Of a stretch of 64,000 bases of DNA, positions 49,124 to 57,151 are shown in pieces. The notes beneath the pieces were generated by a model that saw only the letters and a program-made list of their open reading frames with translations, ran no database searches and was not told the DNA's origin. Origin of the DNA: Pseudomonadota bacterium (lineage in GTDB: Bacteria; Pseudomonadota; Alphaproteobacteria; Rhizobiales; Xanthobacteraceae); the NCBI GenBank assembly GCA_003576765.1, contig QEVP01000011.1, forward strand, positions 1 to 64,000. Reading direction: 5' to 3'. The position numbers and the translations under genes are program-made. How positions within the stretch are numbered: position 1 is the first letter of the stretch; each line of letters begins with the position of its first letter.

Positions 49124-49565
49124 GGGCGGCTGTTTCCAAACTCGCCGGTTCCCGACAATTGCCCGCGCTTTGGCGCGGGCAATAAAGTTTCCTTGGGCGC
49201 CTCGTTCTTGAAGTGAATATCTATTCATCCATGTATTTGACGCATATCAATCCCCAAAATGCCACCGAGTATTCCGAAACCCCGGAACCGAGACGAATGG
49301 GCTGCCCCAAACCGCGGCTTGATGGCAAAAATATTGAGATTATATGAATTCTGAGCCCCAGGCTGCGTCAGAGCGGTGGCACCGAATCGACCTCCATGTC
49401 GGAGGGGGAGCCAGACTTCTATTACGGCTAATTCTCTCCATCGCATGCGTATTTAGCATAGCTGCACCGCAACAAATGAACTACTGCACTGCGATATAGT
49501 CAGCTATATTCATTTCAACGATGAGGCTTGGGAAAAAGCTGAATCGATCTTGAAGGAGAACCACC
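49124..49565. other. AT-rich intergenic region upstream of the DUF1127 gene
   Basis: 442 bp. It starts with a terminator-like hairpin (49159-49182); from about 49205 the base composition drops well below that of the neighbours. A 73-codon frame on the minus strand (49225-49446) resembles no family, and I do not call it a gene. The final 80 bp probably hold the DUF1127 promoter. Confidence 0.55.
49159..49182 (+). terminator. terminator-like hairpin after the DUF2189 gene
   Basis: TTGCCCGCGC (49159-49168) pairs with GCGCGGGCAA (49173-49182), loop TTTG, followed by TAAAGTTTCC. The T run is weak. Confidence 0.65.
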
Positions 49566-49718
49566 ATGTTGCTGTCGATCATCCGCGCGATCCGGGCGTA
49601 TCGTGATTATCAGCGCAACCTCGCCGAACTGAACCAGCTCAGCGATCGTGAACTCGCCGACATCGGCATCGACCGCTCTGACATTCCGCGCGTTGCGTCT
49701 GGCGCCTACACCGGCTGA
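49566..49718 (+). CDS. DUF1127 small protein
   Basis: 50 residues, one DUF1127 domain: RAIRAYRDYQRNLAELNQLS then DRELADIGIDRSDIPRVA. The AAGGAG is well placed before the ATG at 49566. Short DUF1127 proteins are abundant in alphaproteobacteria; studied members bind RNA or protein partners in phosphate, RNA-turnover or stress control. A strong terminator follows 22 bp downstream, so it is transcribed alone. Confidence 0.9.
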   Translation: MLLSIIRAIRAYRDYQRNLAELNQLSDRELADIGIDRSDIPRVASGAYTG

Positions 49719-49740
49719 CGGACCACCTCACTGACTACGC

Positions 49741-49767
49741 AAACGCCCGCGCGACCCGCGGGCGTTT
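49741..49767 (+). terminator. intrinsic terminator of the DUF1127 gene
   Basis: AAACGCCCGCG (49741-49751) pairs perfectly with CGCGGGCGTTT (49757-49767), loop CGACC, followed by more T. Confidence 0.92.
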
Positions 49768-49885
49768 TTGCGTTTCCACCCCTGCCACGATTTGCCTCGC
49801 GTAGTTCCTCGGTGACGTGAAGCATGACTTGTGAGGTGGGACTTGGCGGTTGCGCCCGCCGCGGCGGCGCTTTACCTCACCCGTG

Positions 49886-51319
49886 ATGACAGCCTCTCTC
49901 CCCACGCTCCACCCCATCCATATCGTCGGCGGCGGCTTGGCCGGCTCTGAGGCCGCCTGGCAGATCGCGCGGCGCGGCGTCCGCGTGGTGCTGCACGAGA
50001 TGCGGCCCAAGCGGATGACGGATGCCCACCGCACCGACGGCCTTGCCGAACTGGTCTGCTCCAATTCCTTCCGCTCCGACGACGCCGCCAACAATGCCGT
50101 CGGTCTGCTGCACGCCGAACTGCGCCGGCTCGGCTCGCTGGTGATGCAGGCGGCCGACCGCCATCAGGTGCCGGCCGGCGGCGCGCTGGCGGTCGATCGC
50201 GACGGGTTTTCCGCCGCCGTCGGCGCGGCGCTAGCTTCTCACCCGCTGATCGAAATTCGCCGCGAGGAAGTGGCCGGCCTGCCGCCCGACGACTGGGCTA
50301 GTGTCATCGTCGCGACCGGTCCCCTCACCTCGCCGGCACTGGCCAGCGCCGTGACCGGGCTGACCGGCGAAGGGGCGCTTGCCTTCTTCGACGCCATCGC
50401 GCCCATCGTCCATCGCGACAGCATCGACATGCGCACCGCCTGGTTCCAGTCGCGCTACGACAAGGCCGGCCCCGGCGGCAGCGGCGCCGACTATCTCAAC
50501 TGCCCGCTGACGCGCGACCAGTACGCCGCCTTCGTCGAGGCGCTGACAACCGGCGCCACCGTCGATTTCAAGGATTTTGAGCAATCCACGCCCTATTTCG
50601 ACGGCTGCCTGCCGATCGAGGTGATGGCGGCGCGCGGGCCGGAAACGCTGCGCCACGGCCCGCTCAAGCCGGTCGGTCTCACCAACCCGCACAACCCGAC
50701 GCAAAAGCCCTACGCGGTGGTGCAGTTGCGCCAGGACAACCGGCTCGGCACGCTCTACAACATGGTCGGCTTCCAGACCAAGCTGAAGCACGGCGAGCAG
50801 GTGCGCATCTTCCGCACCATTCCGGGGCTGGAGGCGGCCGAGTTCGCCCGGCTCGGCGGCCTGCACCGCAACACCTTCCTCAACTCGCCAAAGCTGCTGG
50901 ATGCCGAACTGCGGCTTCGCGTGGCGCCGCGGCTGCGCTTCGCCGGCCAGATCACCGGCTGCGAGGGCTATGTCGAGTCGACCGCCATCGGCCTGATCGC
51001 CGGGCTGTTCGCAGCCGCCGAAGCGCGCGGGATTGGGCTCGCCGCGCCGCCCGCCACCACGGCGCACGGCGCGCTCATCAACCACATCACCGGCGGCCAT
51101 ATCGAGAGCATCGATGCCGGCCCGCGCTCGTTCCAGCCGATGAACATCAATTTCGGGCTGTTTCCGCCGCTGGCCGAGGCGCCGACGCGCAAGGCCGACG
51201 GCAGCCGCCTGCGCGGTCCGGAAAAATCGGTGGCGCGCAAGCAGGCGCTGTCCGCCCGCGCGCTTGCCGACCTCGATCGCTGGATCGCCGACGGCGTGCC
51301 GATGCCGGAAGCGGCATAA
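49886..51319 (+). CDS. trmFO: methylenetetrahydrofolate-tRNA-(uracil-5-)-methyltransferase
   Basis: FAD- and folate-dependent enzyme that makes ribothymidine at position 54 of tRNA. It has 477 residues. The FAD motif [15 protein letters not shown] lies near the N-terminus (about 11-25), then [35 protein letters not shown] and [16 protein letters not shown], all diagnostic. The start ATG 49886 follows the upstream in-frame leader that is not conserved. It is convergent with the phytoene-synthase-like gene, 10 bp away. Confidence 0.96.
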   Translation: MTASLPTLHPIHIVGGGLAGSEAAWQIARRGVRVVLHEMRPKRMTDAHRTDGLAELVCSNSFRSDDAANNAVGLLHAELRRLGSLVMQAADRHQVPAGGALAVDRDGFSAAVGAALASHPLIEIRREEVAGLPPDDWASVIVATGPLTSPALASAVTGLTGEGALAFFDAIAPIVHRDSIDMRTAWFQSRYDKAGPGGSGADYLNCPLTRDQYAAFVEALTTGATVDFKDFEQSTPYFDGCLPIEVMAARGPETLRHGPLKPVGLTNPHNPTQKPYAVVQLRQDNRLGTLYNMVGFQTKLKHGEQVRIFRTIPGLEAAEFARLGGLHRNTFLNSPKLLDAELRLRVAPRLRFAGQITGCEGYVESTAIGLIAGLFAAAEARGIGLAAPPATTAHGALINHITGGHIESIDAGPRSFQPMNINFGLFPPLAEAPTRKADGSRLRGPEKSVARKQALSARALADLDRWIADGVPMPEAA

Positions 51320-51329
51320 GCACCATGGC

Positions 51330-52172
51330 TTACGCCGCGCGCGCGGCGCGCCAGACCTGCCACAACACCGAAAGACGCGACGGCGGCGCCGGCCGGAACG
51401 GATCGTAGCCGCGCGCGCCGACGCGATCGAGCGCGCGACGCAGCAGCGGCAGATGCAAGAACGCCGGGCGCACGTCGCGCGGCACCTCGGACAGAAGCCG
51501 CGTCGCCGAGGCCAGATGCCCGCGCGCTTCGCCGGCCAGGTGGTCGATCACCGCAAACAGGGCCGGCGTCGTCTGGCCCGCGAAAATATCCTCGGCCCGC
51601 GCGCCGTGCTCGTGCAGCACATCCTCGGGCAGATAGAGCTGTCGTCGCGCCGCATGCACGGGAAGCCGCGTCAATACGGTTGCGATGCCGTGGGCGACGC
51701 CGGCGTGGCGGGCGAGATGGGCGATCGCCTCCGAGCGATGGCCGAGGATACCCGCGGCCAGGTCGTACAGCGTGCCGGCGGTCGCGCCGCAATAGTCCTC
51801 AAACGCAAGGATCGACGGCATCGGATCGTCGTAAAGGTCGAAGCGGTGCGCCTCGATCAACGCCTCCAGCCGCTCGACCGGCAGACCGCAGGCGGCTATC
51901 GCCTCGAACAGTTCGCTCGCGATCGGGTTGCCGCCCGCCTCGCCCTCGGCGCGGCCCGCCAACGCATCGCTCCACCATTGCAGCCGGATCTCGCCCGGCA
52001 ACGGTTGGCTGATGTGGTCGCGCACGCGCGCGATCTCGATGGCGAAGGCATATAGCGCAAGCAGCGGCCGGCGGCGCTCGGGCGCAACGAACAACGTGGT
52101 GGCGTAGCGGGCGAAATCGTGGCTGCGCACCTCGCTTGCGCACACCGCCGCCGCAGCCGTCGCCTCGCTCAT
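51330..52172 (-). CDS. squalene/phytoene synthase-like protein (NDUFAF6-like)
   Basis: 280 residues with the all-helical squalene/phytoene synthase fold. LYAFAIEIARVRDHISQPLPGEIRLQWWSDAL resembles the mitochondrial complex I assembly factor NDUFAF6; the usual DxxxD metal motifs for prenyl synthesis are only partly kept (RFDLYDDPM). Its ATG overlaps the stop of the Mth938-like gene as ATGA. This, and the presence of an NDUFAF3-like neighbour, favour a role in complex I assembly over carotenoid or hopanoid synthesis. Confidence 0.85.
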   Translation of the reverse strand: MSEATAAAAVCASEVRSHDFARYATTLFVAPERRRPLLALYAFAIEIARVRDHISQPLPGEIRLQWWSDALAGRAEGEAGGNPIASELFEAIAACGLPVERLEALIEAHRFDLYDDPMPSILAFEDYCGATAGTLYDLAAGILGHRSEAIAHLARHAGVAHGIATVLTRLPVHAARRQLYLPEDVLHEHGARAEDIFAGQTTPALFAVIDHLAGEARGHLASATRLLSEVPRDVRPAFLHLPLLRRALDRVGARGYDPFRPAPPSRLSVLWQVWRAARAA

Positions 52173-52555
52173 GGCACCGCGATCAGCGCCGCCGCCACGC
52201 GGCGATGCTCGCCCAGCATGATGTTGTAGGTGCGAATGGCCGGCCCGGTCGGCATCACGTCGCTGCCGATGCCCGCGGCGCGCAACGCCTCGCGCAGCCG
52301 CTGCGGCAACGGCCACAGGGCGGCGCCGGTGCCGATCAGAAAACTGTCGATCAGGTCGGCCTGGGCGAACACCTGCGCCAGCGCCGCCTCGTCGATATCC
52401 TGCGGCTGCTCGACCGGCCAGCCCCAGACGCCATCGGGCAGGCACAACAGCGAGCCGCGATGCGACATGCCGGCGAAGCGGAAGCCGCCGTTGCCGTAAG
52501 CATCGATCGGCGCGACCTGCGGCAGGTGCGGCGTATCCGGCCGCGCCGCGCCCAT
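52169..52555 (-). CDS. Mth938-like protein (NDUFAF3-like, DUF498)
   Basis: 128 residues. The Mth938 fold is recognisable: PIDAYGNGGFRFAGMSHRGSLLCLPDGVWGW, LIDSFLIGTGAALWPLP and VMPTGPAIRTYNIMLGE. Mitochondrial NDUFAF3 is the orthologue-level relative and is needed for complex I assembly. The gene begins 2 bp after the secF stop and overlaps the next gene by 4 bp, a conserved alphaproteobacterial arrangement. Confidence 0.9.
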   Translation of the reverse strand: MGAARPDTPHLPQVAPIDAYGNGGFRFAGMSHRGSLLCLPDGVWGWPVEQPQDIDEAALAQVFAQADLIDSFLIGTGAALWPLPQRLREALRAAGIGSDVMPTGPAIRTYNIMLGEHRRVAAALIAVP

Positions 52556-52557
52556 CC

Positions 52558-53568
52558 CTACGCCGCCTTGGCGTCGTGGTCGTCGTCGTCGCGCATGCGG
52601 TTCTCGCCGACGCCAAGATAGATCAGGATCGGAGCCGCGATGAAGATCGAGGTATAGGTGCCGACCAGCACGACGCCGAAGGTCATCGTCGCGGCGAAGG
52701 AATGGATCGCGGTGCCGCCGAAGAAGAGCAGCGCCAGCAAGGCCAGCGTCACCGTGACGTGGGTGATGACCGAGCGCGACAGCGTCGAATTGATCGAGCG
52801 GTTGAGCAGTTCCGGCATCGGCATCTTCTTGTAGCGCCGCAGGATCTCGCGAATACGGTCGTAGATCACCACGGTGTCGTTGAGCGAATAGCCGAGAATG
52901 GTCAGTAATGCCGCCATGCTGGTCAGGTCGAAGTCGATCTGCGCATACGACATGAAGCCGACGGTCAGCACGATATCGTGAATGTTGGCGATCATGGCGC
53001 CGAGCGCGAACTGCCACTCGAAGCGGAACCAGAGATAGATCAGGATGCCGAACGTCGCGATCACGAAGCCGAGCATGCCGTAGGCGAGCAGTTCGTTGGA
53101 CACGCGCGGGCCGACCACCTCGACGCGGCGGTAATCGACGGCATCGCCGAGCGCCTGGCGCACCTTGTTGATCGCGGCCTGCTGCGCTTCGTCGCCGCCG
53201 GGCTGCTGCGCCACGCGAATCAGCACGTTCTCCGGGCCACCGAACTGCTGAAGCTGGACCTCGCCGAGTTCGAGCTTGCCGAGCGTCTCGCGCATCGCGG
53301 CGATATCGGCAGGGCCGGACTTCTGCTGCACTTCGAGCAACAGGCCGCCCTTGAAGTCGATGCCGAAATTGAGCCCGTGGGTGAAGAAGAAGGTGATGGC
53401 GACGATGGTCAGCAGCGCCGAGATCGGAAAGCTGATCCGGCGAAAGCGCGTGAAGTCGAACGTGGTGTCGTCCGGCACGATGCGCAGCGGCGGCAGGAGG
53501 TCGAAGATGCTCACGATCGTCAGCACGAGGACGACACCGGCGAGCCCGAGAATGATCCAGTTTGTCAA
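52558..53568 (-). CDS. secF: protein translocase subunit SecF
   Basis: 336 residues. Inner-membrane partner of SecD that uses proton flow to pull preproteins through SecYEG. Six membrane helices, with GIDFKGGLLLEV after helix 1 and TILGYSLNDTVVIYDRIRE, the SecF signature. The start is read as TTG at 53568, giving MTNWIILG..., because GGAG (53575-53578) lies 6 nt upstream and no ATG fits. It is separated from secD by a 223-bp repeat-bearing gap. Confidence 0.93.
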   Translation of the reverse strand: MTNWIILGLAGVVLVLTIVSIFDLLPPLRIVPDDTTFDFTRFRRISFPISALLTIVAITFFFTHGLNFGIDFKGGLLLEVQQKSGPADIAAMRETLGKLELGEVQLQQFGGPENVLIRVAQQPGGDEAQQAAINKVRQALGDAVDYRRVEVVGPRVSNELLAYGMLGFVIATFGILIYLWFRFEWQFALGAMIANIHDIVLTVGFMSYAQIDFDLTSMAALLTILGYSLNDTVVIYDRIREILRRYKKMPMPELLNRSINSTLSRSVITHVTVTLALLALLFFGGTAIHSFAATMTFGVVLVGTYTSIFIAAPILIYLGVGENRMRDDDDHDAKAA

Positions 53569-53574
53569 AGCGGG

Positions 53575-53578
53575 CTCC
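53575..53578 (-). promoter_or_regulatory. ribosome-binding site that fixes the secF TTG start
   Basis: On the minus strand this reads GGAG, 6 nt before the TTG at 53568. It is the main reason for placing the secF start there rather than at the TTG at 53625, which lies in repeat sequence. Confidence 0.6.
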
Positions 53579-53635
53579 GCATCTCGATTATCTGTTTTTC
53601 GGATTGGATCGCGGCACCGCCGCAAACGCCGATCA

Positions 53636-53747
53636 CCTCTCCTATGGGGAGAGGTCGGATCGCCTCAGGCGATTTGGATGAGGGGTTATAAACCCACCGG
53701 CAATCATGCACCCCCTCACCCCAACCCTCTCCCCGGAGGGGCGAGAG
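53636..53747. repeat. composite inverted repeat between secD and secF
   Basis: First a hairpin, CCTCTCC-TATG-GGAGAGG (about 53636-53653), then ATCGCCTCAGGCGAT (53659-53673) and TGAGGGGTTATAAACCC. At 53709-53732 ACCCCCTCACCCCAACCCTCTCCC gives the inverse of the first part. This is the REP-like element type seen next to many genes in this bacterial group. It lies inside the secD-secF gap. Confidence 0.8.
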
Positions 53748-53791
53748 CACAAGCTGAACACGCGGCGATTGCTTGAACATATCGAAGCGCT

Positions 53792-55396
53792 TCAGATCGG
53801 GACGTATTGCTGCGGCCGCTTCCAGCGCACCCAGGTGGCGACGATCAGGCGGGTGACCGTGAATGCCGTGAACAGCGTCGTCAGAATGCCGATGCCGAAG
53901 GTCACGGCAAAGCCGCGCACCGGCCCGGTGCCGACGAAGAACAGTACCACGGCGGCAATGAAGGTGGTCAGGTTGGAGTCGACGATCGTTGCGAGCGCCC
54001 GCGCGAAGCCGGCGTCGATCGCCGAGATCGCGGTGCGGCCCCCATGCAGTTCCTCGCGGATGCGCTCATAGATGAGCACATTGGAATCCACCGCGATGCC
54101 GACGGTCAGCACGATGCCGGCGATGCCCGGCAGCGTCAGCGTGGCGTTGAGCAGCGACAGGATGCCGAAAATCATCGCCACGTTGATCGCCACCGCGACG
54201 TTGGCGATGACGCCGAACAGCCGGTAGGTCAGCAGCATGAACACGAACACGAAGATCGCGCCGATATAGGAGGCACGCTCGCCGGCAAGGATCGAGTCCT
54301 GACCGAGGCCGGGGCCGACGGTGCGTTCCTCGATCACCGTGAGCGGCGCCGGCAGCGCGCCGGCGCGCAGCAGGATGGCGAGGTCGTTGGCCTGCTGCAC
54401 GGTGAAATTGCCGGAAATCTGGCCCGAGCCGCCGGTGATCGGTTCGCGGATGACCGGCGCGGAGATCACTTCGTTGTCGAGCACGATGGCAAACGGCAGG
54501 CCGACGTTCTCGGTAGTGGCGCGGCCGAACTTGCGGGCGCCGGCGGTGTTGAACTTGAACGAGACGATCGGCTCGCTGGTGCGCTGATCGAACCCGGGCT
54601 GCGCATCGGTCAGATCAGCGCCCGACACCAGCACCTGCTTCTTGATCACGTAAGGCTGGCGGCCCTCGGACTCCGAGCCGTACAGCAACTCCGCATCCGG
54701 CGGCACCCGGCCCTGGCGCGCCTGCTCCGGCGAGATCGAGTTATCGACCATGCGGAAGTCGAGCTTGGCGGTCTTGCCGAGCAATTCCTTGAGCCGGGTC
54801 GGATCCTGCAAGCCCGGCACCTGCACGAGAATGCGGTCGAGGCCCTGACGCTGGATCAGCGGCTCGACGGTGCCGAGTTCGTTGACGCGCCGCTCGACAA
54901 TCTGGATCGACTGCTCGACCGACTGGCGGATGCGGTCGTTGATCGCCGCGAGCGGCACGGTCAGGCGGATCAGCCCGTTGCCAGCGTCCTCGATCTCCAT
55001 GGTGCGCTGGCCGCTGGTGCCGAGGATGCCGCCGAGCGGCTGCGACAGTTCGCGCAGCTTGGGCAGCGCCTTGTCGAGGTCCTCCGGCTTGACGCGCACC
55101 TCGACGGCGCCGTTGCGGGTGGCGAGTCCGGTGTAGCCGATCTTGGCGTCGCGCAGCGTGCGGCGCACGTCGTCGCGGATCTGCTCGAGCTTGTCCTTGC
55201 GCACCGAATTGGCATCGACCTCGAGCAGCATGTGCGAGCCGCCCTGCAGATCGAGGCCCAGCACGAGGTGGCGCTGCGCCCATGCCGGCCAAGTCTTGAC
55301 CGTATCTTCGGAGAAGAAGTTCGGGATGGCGAACGCGCAAATAACGAGCGCCGTCAGAACGACCCCGAGTGCCTTCCACCGCGAAAAATACAACAT
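53792..55396 (-). CDS. secD: protein translocase subunit SecD
   Basis: 534 residues. N-terminal helix, then the large periplasmic P1 domain beginning LGLDLQGGSHMLLEVD, and a C-terminal membrane domain with GIAVDSNVLIYERIREEL. It works with SecF and YajC to complete protein export. The ATG at 55396 is 49 bp after the yajC stop. Operon order yajC-secD-secF-Mth938-like-NDUFAF6-like. Confidence 0.97.
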   Translation of the reverse strand: MLYFSRWKALGVVLTALVICAFAIPNFFSEDTVKTWPAWAQRHLVLGLDLQGGSHMLLEVDANSVRKDKLEQIRDDVRRTLRDAKIGYTGLATRNGAVEVRVKPEDLDKALPKLRELSQPLGGILGTSGQRTMEIEDAGNGLIRLTVPLAAINDRIRQSVEQSIQIVERRVNELGTVEPLIQRQGLDRILVQVPGLQDPTRLKELLGKTAKLDFRMVDNSISPEQARQGRVPPDAELLYGSESEGRQPYVIKKQVLVSGADLTDAQPGFDQRTSEPIVSFKFNTAGARKFGRATTENVGLPFAIVLDNEVISAPVIREPITGGSGQISGNFTVQQANDLAILLRAGALPAPLTVIEERTVGPGLGQDSILAGERASYIGAIFVFVFMLLTYRLFGVIANVAVAINVAMIFGILSLLNATLTLPGIAGIVLTVGIAVDSNVLIYERIREELHGGRTAISAIDAGFARALATIVDSNLTTFIAAVVLFFVGTGPVRGFAVTFGIGILTTLFTAFTVTRLIVATWVRWKRPQQYVPI

Positions 55397-55445
55397 CAGG
55401 CCGGCCCGTGCGATTGCTGGTTAAGGGGCGGGCGCCGCATCCGCG

Positions 55446-55817
55446 TCAGGTCGCGGAGGCGCCGTCCTTGGCGGTGTCGCCCTTGCCCTTGTCCTTGGCC
55501 GGCTCGCCCTTGGCGCGCACGCCGGAGATCATCTGCCGCATCTGGCGGACGCGCACGCCCTCGCCGACCTCGACCTCGATCTGCTCGTCATCAACGACCT
55601 TGGTGACCTTGCCGATCAGTCCGCCGTTGGTGATGACGGTATCGCCGCGGCGAACGTTCTTCACCAGTTCGGCATGCTCCTTCACCTTCTTCTGCTGCGG
55701 GCGCAGGATCAGGAAGTACATGATGACGAAGATGAGGACGAACGGCAGAAGCGACATCAGCATGCTGTTCGCATCGCCGCCGGGGGCCGCCTGAGCGAAG
55801 GCAGGGGTAATCAGCAT
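55446..55817 (-). CDS. yajC: preprotein translocase subunit YajC
   Basis: 123 residues. One membrane helix (SLLPFVLIFVIMYFLILRPQQKK), then a cytosolic domain RRGDTVITNGGLIGKVTKV and a Lys/Asp-rich tail. It joins the SecDF complex. ATG 55817 is used; the codon before it in frame is TTG. Divergent from the DUF815 gene, an arrangement frequent in alphaproteobacteria. Confidence 0.95.
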   Translation of the reverse strand: MLITPAFAQAAPGGDANSMLMSLLPFVLIFVIMYFLILRPQQKKVKEHAELVKNVRRGDTVITNGGLIGKVTKVVDDEQIEVEVGEGVRVRQMRQMISGVRAKGEPAKDKGKGDTAKDGASAT

Positions 55818-56068
55818 CAATCCATATCCTCATCGGTCGCGCGGAGGCTGCCAACATATCAAGGGGTTGGGCCCGGGTGGGGGAAATTTCGGGCGGACTA
55901 TAGCGGCCAATGGCCCAATTGCAACGCCGCATCCGGCGGCGTTTGCAGCGCTTGCGGCGTCCCGTCGCGCCCGATAAGGGTGCGCAACCGGAGGCAAAAA
56001 CGCCGCCCCGCCCGCCCGCACTCTCCCTGCCCCGTTCGCCCGAGCCGGAGCCACCCCGGAACCAGAAA

Positions 56069-57073
56069 ATGCCGAAAAAAGCCGCCAAAAAATCGTTTAC
56101 CCGCAAGCCGGCCGGTCGCGCCGCCGCCAAAGCATCGACCAAGGCATTGACCAAGGCAGCCAAAAAGGCGCCTGCAACCAGGCCGGCCGGATCGGGCGCG
56201 ACGGCGGACACCACGGCGCGGATCGCCGTGGCGCTCGAGGCGATCGCCGCCCACCTCGCGGCAACGGCTCAAAAGCCGGACGGCGCCGATTCGCTCGGCT
56301 CGGCGGATGCCTTCATCTGGCAGCCGAACGGCCGCCTGATCGGCGTGCCGCGCGTCAACCGCGTCGATCTTGGCCTTTTGAAGGGCATCGACCGCATGCG
56401 CGACATCCTGATCGAGAACACCGAGCGCTTCGCCAAGGGACTGCCCGCCAACAACGCGCTGTTGTGGGGCGCGCGCGGCATGGGCAAATCGTCGCTGGTC
56501 AAGGCCGCGCACGCGGCCGTCAATGCCGATCCCGAGGTCAACGGCACGCTCAAGCTGATCGAGATCCATCGCGAGGACATCGAAAGCCTGCCGCTTCTGA
56601 TGGCGCGGCTGCGCAATTCCGACTTCCGCTTCATCATCTTCTGCGACGACCTGTCGTTTGACGGCAACGATGCGTCCTACAAGTCGCTGAAGGCGGTGCT
56701 GGAAGGCGGCATCGAGGGCCGGCCCGACAACGTCATCCTCTATGCCACCTCGAACAGGCGCCACCTGCTCGCCCGTGAGATGGTCGAGAACGAACGCTCG
56801 ACCGCGATCAATCCGGGCGAGGCCGTGGAAGAAAAGGTGTCGTTGTCCGACCGCTTCGGGCTGTGGCTCGGCTTCCACCGCTGCAGCCAGGACGAATATC
56901 TCGCCATGGTGCAGGGCTACGCGCGCCACTTCGACATCAAGGTGCCTGAGGACGAACTCGAGCGCGAGGCGCTGGAATGGGCGACGACGCGCGGCTCACG
57001 CTCCGGCCGGGTGGCCTGGCAGTTCATCCAGGACCTTGCCGGTCGCAGCCGGGTGCGGCTACCGACAAAGTAA
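56069..57073 (+). CDS. DUF815 family AAA+ ATPase
   Basis: 334 residues. A Lys/Ala-rich basic tail (1-50) precedes the core. Walker A is ALLWGARGMGKSSLVKA; Walker B is FIIFCDDLSF; sensor-type ATSNRRHL follows, as do EVHRxD-like EIHREDIESLP and SDRFGLWLGF. The family is conserved but uncharacterised. The frame is open back to 55910, where a Pro/Arg-rich leader is unlike relatives, so ATG 56069 is used. Divergent from yajC. Confidence 0.88.
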   Translation: MPKKAAKKSFTRKPAGRAAAKASTKALTKAAKKAPATRPAGSGATADTTARIAVALEAIAAHLAATAQKPDGADSLGSADAFIWQPNGRLIGVPRVNRVDLGLLKGIDRMRDILIENTERFAKGLPANNALLWGARGMGKSSLVKAAHAAVNADPEVNGTLKLIEIHREDIESLPLLMARLRNSDFRFIIFCDDLSFDGNDASYKSLKAVLEGGIEGRPDNVILYATSNRRHLLAREMVENERSTAINPGEAVEEKVSLSDRFGLWLGFHRCSQDEYLAMVQGYARHFDIKVPEDELEREALEWATTRGSRSGRVAWQFIQDLAGRSRVRLPTK

Positions 57074-57094
57074 AACACTGCGTCCACAAACGAG

Positions 57095-57119
57095 ATGCCC
57101 GCGCTCATCGCGCGGGCAT
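57095..57119. terminator. hairpin between convergent DUF815 and nlpD-like genes
   Basis: ATGCCCGCG (57095-57103) pairs with CGCGGGCAT (57111-57119). It has no T run, and it resembles a short core of the GTCATGCCCG...CGGGCATGAC repeats. It may terminate either gene. Confidence 0.55.
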
Positions 57120-57151
57120 GACGAGGGCGAAAAGAGAGGCTTGCGTCCGCC

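Noticed and set aside
49225..49446. 73-codon minus-strand frame in the AT-rich gap
   Set aside because: No family resemblance, no convincing ribosome-binding site, and it lies in a compositionally odd stretch; kept only as part of the gap description.
51330..52172. Carotenoid or hopanoid phytoene/squalene synthase
   Set aside because: The metal-binding motifs are incomplete and no other isoprenoid genes are present; the context and sequence favour the NDUFAF6-like branch.
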